In this document: positions 1-8,900 of the stretch, in pieces
Layout of the letters: the number at the start of each line of letters is the position of its first letter
How positions within the stretch are numbered: the first letter of the stretch is position 1
From: Phoronis ovalis
Taxonomy: Eukaryota > Phoronida > Phoronidae
Length of the DNA stretch: 14,698 bases
Direction: 5' to 3'
Assembly (NCBI GenBank): GCA_028565635.1
Contig: JAOXYB010030965.1
Location: forward strand, 1-14,698
The notes under the pieces: model-generated
The model's database searches: none
What the model saw: the letters and a program-made list of their open reading frames with translations, nothing else
What the model was told of the DNA's origin: nothing
Translations under genes and position numbers: made by a program

Positions 1-440
1 AACCTGAATGCAGGACACACTCTGGATAAATAATAATAATTCAATCGGCAACAGGATTAACCATAAGCATTCTTCTTTGCTTTTTATTGGCAAATCTATC
101 TAGCCTTCCACGCCCGCCCGTAAATCCGCCACTGATTGGTGTTGATTTGGGTGGGGACCTCAAAAATCATGACCCGAACTTATACCCAGGTAGCACTAAA
201 AAATTGGCCCAAAATTATACCAAACTGAACTACAAAATACCATACCTGAACTTATTCCCATGGTCAAATCAAGACACAAACTTATACCTGCTGGTTAAAA
301 TCACGACCTATGGCAAACCAATGATCTATACTTAAACCTTGGGTAATATATAATTAAAATTATATGCCACGTATATACCATTTTATCTGTTGGGTAAGGT
401 GTGTTAGATATATAAAATATAGGTGTATGGGCGGTCTCTT

Positions 441-454
441 GGGTCGCGAGACCC
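441..454. other. Small hairpin with a GNRA-type loop
   Basis: Arms gggtc (441-445) and gaccc (450-454) enclose the loop gcga. A competing pairing uses ggtctc (433-438) with gagacc (448-453), so the two stems exclude each other. It lies about 40 bases upstream of the TATA-like box. Function unknown; it could be chance or a remnant of an older element. Confidence 0.4.
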
Positions 455-489
455 CGAGGTCATTCTTAAAATAACTGTCAATGTGGAAG

Positions 490-497
490 TATATAAG
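490..497 (+). promoter_or_regulatory. Candidate TATA box
   Basis: TATATAAG matches the eukaryotic TATA consensus. A start site 25-30 bases downstream would fall near 515-522. The sequence attcgccag|gtaaaa follows at 577/578 and would serve as a splice donor for a short non-coding first exon. It may be the promoter of the RNA-binding gene or of an old retroelement LTR; nothing here decides between them. Confidence 0.3.
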
Positions 498-517
498 TAT
501 TCGCCATGTGACAAGTT

Positions 518-577
518 TATTGGCGTCTGGCTAACGTATCGACTTTCGTGGCCTTTTTTACTTTATGCATTCGCCAG
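518..577 (+). other. Candidate non-coding first exon
   Basis: Bounded by the expected start site downstream of the TATA-like box and by a consensus donor (cag|gtaaaa) at 577/578. The matching acceptor could be ctatctccag at 2131-2132, leaving a 5' UTR of about 60 bases before the ATG and an intron of about 1.55 kb holding the transposon. This is inference from signals alone; the left edge is approximate. Confidence 0.25.
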
Positions 578-635
578 GTAAAACACAAATACCTACCTGA
601 GAAGGAGGGGAAGCGATCGAATTCTTCAAAGCTCT

Positions 636-643
636 CTAAAACC
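636..643. repeat. Target-site duplication, left copy
   Basis: The sequence ctaaaacc directly abuts the left transposon end and is repeated exactly at 984-991. Confidence 0.85.
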
Positions 644-710
644 CCGGGCAGTCAATATGAAAGTGGGTACGCATGTCCCAACAAAATTTCGCGTGAAAGA
701 GTATGTTTTT

Positions 711-738
711 CGAACCGCCGGTTCGTAACGCGCGTTAC
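711..738. repeat. Two adjacent CpG-rich palindromes
   Basis: cgaacc-gcc-ggttcg (711-725) is followed by gtaacgcgcgttac (725-738), a perfect 14-bp palindrome. They sit near the left end of the transposon and could be subterminal protein-binding or hairpin sites. Confidence 0.75.
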
Positions 739-797
739 GCGCTTAGGGTCTGTTTTTTCGCTAAAATCACGAAAAGGGGTGGTTTTTTGGAGGTGTG

Positions 798-920
798 ACA
801 CTTCATTTATAGAGGTATTTTTTCCCAAAAGTCACTTCCTTAGGGGTGTATTTCCGCAAAAACCTCACTTCCTTAGGGGTGAATTTTTTTCCAGATTGTC
901 ACTTCGTTAGGGGCTTTTTT
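798..920. repeat. Tandem array, about 34-bp unit, four copies
   Basis: Units start near 798, 832, 865 and 899. The shared core is tcacttccttaggggtg followed by a T-rich stretch and a short C/A tract; the first unit is the most diverged. The array lies inside the transposon and creates an apparent coding frame with repeated HFLRG-type residues, which I do not regard as a gene. Confidence 0.85.
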
Positions 921-983
921 GAAAAGCCATGTTGGAACCTTTGAACATGGGTACCCACTTTCATATTGACTGCCGTCCCCCGG

Positions 984-991
984 CTAAAACC
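984..991. repeat. Target-site duplication, right copy
   Basis: The sequence ctaaaacc directly follows the right transposon end (cccccgg) and matches 636-643 exactly. Confidence 0.85.
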
Positions 992-2097
992 GTCACCACT
1001 ATTATATATATTTGAATATTTCGCACCCGAAATTCTTTACGAATACTGGCCAGACCCTTCAGATACATACTGGTTTCCGGAAATCACACCTTTTTATTTC
1101 AACTTATTAAATCAAATATTCTTTTTCTGTGTCTACTGTTGCAGTCTATAGTCAGTGTCTAACTTAGCGGTGATTTGTTCCAGATTTTGTAATCGGTGTT
1201 AATTATTGAAACGATAACCGTGATTAAGTTTTGCGATTTGGAATAATGGGGAAAATAACCTGGAAAGAATAGGAAATCCATAATCAAAAGTATGTATTAG
1301 ATTTTTAACTTTATGGGGACTGAACAACAGTATACAAATATCTGCTTCGGGATTTGTGTGTGGTCTTGTAAAAACACCGAATCAATGTTTTTTTCATATC
1401 TCGGTCAAAATTAAAAAAAAAATTCGGAGGATTCATCATTATCAGAGCTCAGCTAATCCGCAATTTCAACTGGAAATATCATGTCTAAGCTTGCGCCTTT
1501 AAGTAAGACGTCAACTGGGTGAAAACCCCAGGTGCGAACCTCTCTACCCGATCCCGTATCCGAAGAATGGTGCTCCCCCTTACTTCCCCTTGGTCATTCT
1601 TTATTTTATATAGTACATTTGCATTGATTAAAACTGTCAGTTTTAAAGATTTAAAAATATTGATAATTGGGGTTTGAATCCCGGGTTTGAATAGCATATT
1701 CAATTTTGCAACCTACTATATAATGGGTCTGGATCGGGATGGATTTGAGAAATGTCATGACCAATGCCCACCCAAAATAACCGAGTTATTCAGCCACCTG
1801 CCATTGCGCTTTAAAGCCACAGAGCGAAATCGCAGTAGGGTGTTAGTCATAATCCCTGTAAATCCTCTTAGGATAATAACCTGTTTTATTTACAAAATTA
1901 AAAGATAAGTGTTTGTTGATTTGTTGCAAAGAATGGAATTGTTTACACAACACGGCCACAAATTCATTGTGATTTCCTTTGGCGTCATGTAAAGCCACAG
2001 TCTATAGATTTCATAGGATCACCGACTGCCAATAAGAATTAACATGAGAAAACTGATTGAAACTTTCATCCAATCATAAATCTGCTTACATGGTGCT

Positions 2098-2109
2098 ATG
2101 AATATTCAT
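2098..2109. promoter_or_regulatory. Perfect 12-bp palindrome upstream of the start codon
   Basis: atgaatattcat reads the same on both strands and resembles the palindromic MORE-type sites bound by POU-domain dimers (atgcatatgcat). It stands 84 bases before the ATG. AT-rich palindromes occur by chance, so the regulatory reading is tentative. Confidence 0.25.
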
Positions 2110-2192
2110 AAAGATAACACATCTATCTCCAGCCAGTGCACGCGCGAGTTTGGAAGATAGTACTACTAGGAATTTTTGGATCAAAGTCCACC

Positions 2193-2918
2193 ATGACTGC
2201 GGACTCTAACCCTCGCACGGACATGGATCGCGATAAAGGTACTGCCCAGTTACCCCCAGGTGTTGCAGGAGTACCAAACGAAGCGGCACTTTTGGATTTG
2301 ATGGAGAAAACAGGTTTTGGTATGATTCAAGAAAACGGTCAAAGAAAATATGGTGGACCTCCCCCTGGCTGGGAGGGCACACCGCCACCAAGAGGTTGTG
2401 AAATATTTGTGGGGAAAATTCCTAGAGACTGCTATGAAGATGAACTTGTACCAATCTTTGAAAAATGTGGCAAAATATATGAGCTTAGGCTAATGATGGA
2501 CTTCAGTGGGTCTAATAGAGGCTATTGTTTTGTGATGTACACGAATAAAACCGATGCAAAACGTGCTGTCAAAGAATTAAATAATTATGAAATTCGTAAA
2601 GGTCGACTTTTAGGAGTCTGTATGTCTGTTGATAACTGTCGGCTTTTTGTGGGTGGAATCCCAAAAAACAAACATAAAGATGAAATAATGCAAGAGATGG
2701 AAAAAGTTACTGAAGGTGTCGTGGATGTCATTGTTTATCCAAGTGCTACAGACAAAACTAAAAATAGAGGTTTTGCTTTTGTTGAATATGATAGTCACAG
2801 GGCTGCTGCAATGGCCCGAAGAAAATTGATTCCAGGAAGAATTCAGCTCTGGGGTCATCAGATTGCAGTCGACTGGGCTGAACCAGAACAAGATGTTGAT
2901 GAGGATGTTATGTCTCAG
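2193..2918 (+). CDS. Coding exon 1: N-terminal block, RRM1 and RRM2
   Basis: Encodes residues 1-242. RRM1 shows RNP2 IFVGKI (71-76) and RNP1 RGYCFVMY (109-116). RRM2 shows RNP2 LFVGGI (151-156) and RNP1 RGFAFVEY (192-199). The block [15 protein letters not shown] (129-143) and the run [17 protein letters not shown] (172-188) are nearly invariant in the family. Both RRMs are encoded without an intron. The exon ends in phase 0 at cag|gtaact. Reading on past the donor gives 20 further codons and a stop at 2979-2981, which would matter only if intron 1 were retained. A non-AUG reading could extend upstream to 2118, but no ATG exists there. Confidence 0.96.
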
Positions 2919-5900
2919 GTAACTTCAAACCTATCCATGTGCTCTCAGATTCCCCACCCAGCATCATATGGTGCAATATAAATACAATTCTAAATGAAAT
3001 AGGTCTCCTGAATACAGGGGTACTTTTCAAATAATTGTGTTATTATTTTGTGTATGTATGCATTTAATAGAAACAATGGAACCAAATGGCTGGGACAGCT
3101 AATTAAAAGTTTGTTCTAAAATTAAATAGTTTAGGTTGATTTAACAAGAGGAAACACAATGTACCCTGAGATATTTGTAATACTTTAGCCATGCTAATCT
3201 GCCAAGAATGTCAAATAGGACAATAATATTGTTTGTTTTTGTTTTACTAAATAGCCATATTCTACAAATGAAATCTGGGGTAAATGTGTCATTTATAAAA
3301 CATTGTAAGTTTAAGTAATCTATATGACAATATGAGAAATCCTGTTTATCCAGTGGTTTAAATAACCCTCTCAAACCAGTGAGACATTTTTCTGACATTG
3401 TTACAATTAAGCTGCATTATCAATGCCAAAATATCTCAAAATGTTCCCAATATGACAAGAAAAAAGTATTCTTGCACTATATATATATATATACATACAT
3501 AACAATCATCCATTAAATTACCACATCTAATTTTCCAATGTCAAAAATTCTTAGCATTGCAAGACATCGACAAGGCCCCATAACAAAAAGTCATGGTTTA
3601 ATTTTTTTTTTATTTGAAGTAAGTTTGAGGAATATTTTTCATCTAAAGGGGGCGTTTCTATTGAACAGACAACTGTTGCTTCCCTGTATTACCGTACTAT
3701 CTTATCACCAACATACATTACTGTCATCACCTGATGTATTAAAATGGAATATCTTCTATGAAGCCCAACCTTTGATATTTGAAAAGCAATTACGATTTTA
3801 AGACTGGTTATCTTCCCTTGTGAAATAAATGTACCAGATTTGCCTGGGGAAAAAATAGAAAAATGTTTCTTATGCTTTCTCTTCATATGCAAAACATGCT
3901 ACTACATTTTTTGATTCCCACACTCTGGGCAACTGTATATTCGAGGCTTGTTATCATACGATGCCTTAGTTGAGATTTCAAATGATTTTTGACTTTTTAA
4001 CTTGGCTGTTTTCAAAAAAGTTTACTCTATGGCTGAGTGTAAAGCAACTTAAAATATAGTTTGGTTGCAACTTTCCCTTATTCTGTAACTCTCCTGGCGA
4101 GTAAATGCTATAATGTTCCAGGTGTATTGCAGCAGTGACATATTTAGACAGAATAATCACTTTATGATTGGTGTTTATAGACAATGTCCTGAAAGCCATA
4201 AATGTTGTAGCTAAAAATGTGATTATTTTCTTCTTTTAAGGTTAAAAATAATTAGTTGAATCAGGTAAACTTTCCAAGTTTGCATAATCACTTTAAAGAG
4301 GTAATTTGGAAATAATAAACTGCCAGTCTAGATTTGTCATGCTTTGGAATGTTTATGACCATACATATCAATGGTTATTACAGTATTAACTTGATCCATT
4401 TACAATAATGATTACTTCTATAAAATACTGACTTTCTTTATACTAACATAGGATATTATCCTATTAACAAAACAATGCAAGTACAATAACATAATCAACA
4501 TCAAATAACGCCTTTGTGTTAAATCTAAACACCTGTAATATTCATGAAACCACTAAGTTTTAACTATTAAGATTAAAATGTAATGGAATATTTACAAATT
4601 TCTTTTAAAGTAAATTGTGTGACTTGTTATCAGATTTAGAAGAGAAAATTCTGTAAAACTATCAGCTGCTGCTTGACAGACTGTAGTACTTGAATTTATG
4701 CAAATGCTTACTACTACAAATTGTATGCCTTTATGATATAGTTATTGAATACTTTTCTTGTGATACTGCAAGGTATTAAGTAGGTTATCTGGTTACTATG
4801 GTAATTATCATGAATATAATGGCACATGTGATTTTCCAGACAACTTACCTATGGAGCCTACTGTAGTTTATGTTAACAGTTATATGTTGCAACTGATAAA
4901 ACTTATTATGAATTCTCACCTTTTGCCTTGTCATTGAATATTTTACTGTATTTTTGAGGCTGGAATTAGGCAAAAAAGGACTAATTAAAACTTAGTAACT
5001 AACCTCTTGGACTAGGTGACTACATGTAAGATGTTTACAATAATTAATTTATGTATATCAATGGCCTGTTTTTCATTGCTGATTTTCTTCGTGCACATGT
5101 TCCTTTGTTGCACTTGTTTCTTATTTTCAGTAATTTCTCCATTTAGATATTACAGAGTCACCCGATTTGAATAACTTCATTAGAATTTTGTTAGTTAACT
5201 GATTCAATTTGTTAGTCTAACAAATTTAGTTCGTTAGTATCTCTGGTTATAAAGTTCTAACAAAGTCTAGCATCAGAGTTTCAGCTAACCTAATTGAACC
5301 TATGAGTTAACAACTTCCAGAACTCTAACAAACAAATTCAGCTTGTAGCAAAATCAATCCATTTTTTTTTTAAATATCAGGGTAACAATCCAAATTTTAA
5401 AATATTTGTGTAGAAATCCATTTTTATGCAAACTGACTGATACAAACCAAATTACCAAAATCTATTTATGGATACAAACCTAAAATTAATCCAAATTTTT
5501 TGAATTTCTTTATGGTAGCAATACAAAAAAAATACAGTAAGAAGTATACAATCCAAATCCAAAATTTTCAACTGACTGCACACCGCAACCTAAAAATAAC
5601 TTTAGTACCCCCCACTGGAGTTGACCATGAGGTCGAAAGCTCAAAGTTTTTACAAAGTAGCTTTTTATGCTTTTGGAGGTTATATAGCAAGAATCAAGGA
5701 GATCATTTTGAGGTAAAAAAAATCCCAAAGTAATGAATTCCTAATATTGCTCAAAAGTTCAAAAATGATTTTGAAACGACATTTAGAGGTCATGTAACAT
5801 TCATGGAACCCTACCTTTATTTAATAAAAGGCTATCTAGCTGTGTTAGAACAAAATCTTAGTTTTACCAATGATATTCTATCAAAATTCTGTGTGCTTTT

Positions 5901-8900
5901 TAAAATTCTCAAGTGTACACTGGTTGTATCACTAAAAATTATTGATCGCCCGAGAACAAATATTCCAGTCAATGAATTGTCGTATAGATGGCTGATCTGA
6001 ATTTGTGGCTGGTTTGGTATAAAATTTCAGCTGTGAGTCTATTTTTGATTCAGTGAAAGTTCCATAGCTATGATTAATTACTGTGGTAAAGTAGGTTAAA
6101 TAGTACTATCAAGGAAACAACCCTTTGTTAAAAGAACCTGTCAAGAAACATTCATACTAACATCAGTAATTAATGTGGGGAACAATTGCAACTGTCTCTT
6201 TTACATATACTGTAACTTATTTCTTGTGTGGGCTTCCTACTTCTCAAACATTTCAAAATGTCATTCACACAGAACTGCAACTCCTTCCTGTTAAAGGAAA
6301 GTTAAGTGAGAAAGTTTGAAGGACTTCTTGCAACATGGGACTGACTGTCATTTGATGCTGTTAATCTCTTTTGGAATGTAAAAAATTATTTACTTTGCTT
6401 TTCATCAGTGACATTTTGTGATACAAAAAAAACATTTTATAACAAATAGCCCCAATTAGTTAATGATCATCCTCCACAATTATCCAATTCAGTAAACAGT
6501 AACATATTTCCTGTATTACTCTCCTAACACCAATAAACCACTGTATGTTACAACTGATAAATATGTAGAATTCTATTATTTTACTTATTATATTGACCAC
6601 AACGTTGTGCTTCCATCTAGTTGTTTCCATTTAAATAGCAACGAGAGTTACATTTCTTTACACAGAAATCACCATTTTTACATCAATTAGGCCTAAGTAC
6701 ACCATAGCATGAGGCTTTGTTGACACTACATATGAATATAGTACCAGCATATTAATACATGCATTTTTTTCTTTTGGGGGGGGCGTGGCATTTTAATTTT
6801 GGGTGTTTTGTAATGTCAACATGTTGTACTTTCTGACTAAAGCAATAAAATTCCAGAGATCATTACATTTTTTTAAAAATCAGAATTTGAATTCGGGCTT
6901 ATTTGCCACTGGAATAGTGCGATTCATGGGTCGATTTTGTTCCAACTCGATTTTCTCAAAATCAGTATGGTCAAGACTGCACGAAAATTTAACTGGTAGT
7001 GTATGAAAGAGTGTACGCTCAAATTATGAAGAGATTATAGTTCCGGGAATGTTGCTCTATTTGATATGTGCATGAACATTACAACGTTTTTGTATTGAGT
7101 TGGATGGGGAGTCTAATGGTGTACTTAGGTCATGAGAGCTTTCTAGATTGAATATTGACAACACTATTTAAAAGAGTAGGCAGAACTGTGATGATTTATT
7201 CAATCAAACTATGTAAAGATATGTATTAAATCGTTTGTTTAAGTGTAGTGTTTTATGCTGTCCATTGAAAAGATTAATTATTTTGTGGATCTCCAATTTT
7301 TACAACTGATGTTAGGCTGTTTGACACATGCATTGCAGGAAAGTACTTATAATGCATGAAAAGAACATGGTGTATTCGATGTCATGCAAAGGCAATGCAT
7401 ACTTTTTTGTTGTCTACGTTGCAAGATTTTTTCACCAATTAACAGCCAATTAGATAATGATCGTCCTTAAACTATTTAAAAAACTTTAGTTCTAGTTGTT
7501 TCAGATTTCTTATCTCAGTTCAAGTAATCAAATGGTGTAGACTTGTTTAAAGTTTAAATTATGCACAGGTAACAACAATACTAGTCATCAATCATGTTAA
7601 AAATGGCATGTAACCAACTAGTGTTATTTGTTTTAGACAGCCCTGTTTGATAAAGGTCGGTCTAAGTAAATTTTAATAGAAAATCTAGACTGGCACTAAT
7701 ACAGCTTTTAAAGTACTTTTAGTAGTAATAACTAGTAAGGACCAGTGTTTGCAATTTGTTTCATCTACTCAATAAAAGTTACATTAGTATATTGTTGCAA
7801 AGATAAATTTACTGAAAACTGAATCATAGATATTTCGTAAGCGAATAGATTTTTTAGCACTATGTGGTGATACAATCTTATTACTCATAGCATTTGCACT
7901 TTGTATGCTATAGAGTGACCTCTGTCCCTTTTGGGTAAAACTAAAACTTTTGTTTTAAAACTTATTCAGTCATACTTTGTCAAAAAGTAAATGATCATTA
8001 ACCCCATTCACACTTACAACTTGAAGCACTTGCTTTATAATAATGTTTCGGCCTCTAATGTGTACGCAAATAAATTGTTTCAAGCGCTTTTAGCTCCTGT
8101 TATTTTTTCATGTATTAGACGTCATGAAAGAAAATGTGTATTGTTGTCTTGTGTACATTGCAACATTTTTTCACAAATTTACTGTCAATTTAATTTAGCA
8201 ATCGTCTTTAAAAAAAGGTACAACAGAAAACGGAGCAGTGGTCATTTATTTGTATGGTATATATCATAATCAAATTGTTGAATAACAAAGATTTCTAAGA
8301 GGACATGTGAACAAAAAGTAAATCGATCCTCTGAGAATCCTAGATCTGCCTCCGGGAAATACTATATTTTAAATCTGGTTGACCGTAGGACACATTAGTC
8401 TGTTGTTATTCTCAGCTTTCATTTTGAATATTAATGTTGGTAGAAACATGCTCTTGGTTCACTTGGCCTTCATTTGATTTCATGTCGCCCAGCTGTATTA
8501 AAAGTTGTATACTTTATTTGCTGATTTAGAGTTCTTTATTAGTAAAATATGTCGATTATGTAATGTGATATTTTCAGATAAATATCAAATAAATGTCCCT
8601 ACCTATGTCTAAATTTTAATAATATTTCTAAATTTGCCACTATGATTGAAATATCGAACCTGCTGGTTAGAAATGGTACATAAACCTTTTTGTGCACATT
8701 CGTAATGAATATACAGCGCAGAAACTTTTCAGAATGGAACCTTTAATATTTTTTTGTGATGTGATTGTGATGCATTATATTGTAGTTCAAGCTTTTTGGT
8801 GAAGTATATAAATATAAAAAGTATCAAAGCCATTCTTTTTTTTCTTAGGTGAAAATTCTATATGTTAGGAATCTGATGTTGAGTACTGCTGAAGAAAATA

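Larger units (their letters stand above)
644..983. mobile_element. Non-autonomous DNA transposon (MITE-like) with TIRs and 8-bp TSD
   Basis: The left arm 647-676 and the reverse complement of the right arm 945-974 agree at 29 of 30 positions (core gcagtcaatatgaaag). Both ends also close with CCGGG, the right arm carrying 6 extra bases between terminus and core. The direct repeat ctaaaacc stands immediately outside on both sides (636-643 and 984-991), an exact 8-bp target-site duplication. The 340-bp body contains no transposase. Inside are two CpG-rich palindromes (711-738), a four-copy 34-bp tandem array (798-920) and a 7-bp inner hairpin (927-933 with 944-950). Eight-base duplications occur in hAT, P and KDZ-type transposons; the CCGGG ends do not let me choose. 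Confidence 0.88.
1..2192. other. Upstream non-coding region with repeats
   Basis: No reading frame here has an ATG-started, conserved or motif-bearing product. Positions about 170-345 hold loosely repeated units built around aacttatacc/aacttattcc (near 178, 249, 282), which explains the open frame there. The segment 400-620 has a TATA-like box, a small hairpin and a splice-donor match. A transposon fills 644-983. From 1000 to 2190 I see only AT-rich unique sequence, with a possible splice acceptor at 2131-2132. Confidence 0.7.
2919..8848 (+). other. Intron 1 (5.9 kb)
   Basis: Bounded by cag|gtaact and ttttttttcttag|gtg, separating RRM2 from RRM3. It is AT-rich and has no convincing coding sequence on either strand. 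It holds an AT microsatellite (3479-3493), a foldback region (5187-5340), one interspersed repeat copy (5380-5620), a G-run (near 6775) and diverged internal duplications around 6452, 7369-7490 and 8110-8222. Stretches 2990-5150 and 5650-6400 look like unique intronic sequence. Confidence 0.9.

Noticed and set aside
87-335. Open frame of 82 codons near the left end
   Set aside because: Non-ATG start, no recognisable domain, and internal repetition of aacttatacc-type units; best read as degenerate repeat.
548-910. Open frame of 120 codons
   Set aside because: It overlaps the transposon and its 34-bp array, starts at a non-ATG codon, and its repetitive residues come from the array.
966-1151. 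Open frame encoding an aromatic-rich stretch (YWPDPSDTYWF)
   Set aside because: Begins inside the transposon end at a non-ATG codon, and I recognise no family; no support beyond its length.
402-1164. Possible solo LTR bounded by tgttaga and tctaac
   Set aside because: The 3' end reads act rather than aca, and no matching short target duplication flanks the pair; the match is only 6 bases.
1668-1685. tRNA B-box-like ggggtttgaatccc, with a second, reversed one near 1530
   Set aside because: No D-arm, anticodon arm or acceptor stem can be built around either, so neither a tRNA nor a tRNA-derived SINE is supported.
2206-2891. Minus-strand open frames opposite coding exon 1
   Set aside because: Antisense shadows of the strongly conserved RRM1-RRM2 coding exon.
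4321-7695. 15-base exact inverted match (4321-4335 with 7681-7695)
   Set aside because: No similarity extends beyond the 15 bases, and one such match is not unexpected by chance in a window of this size.
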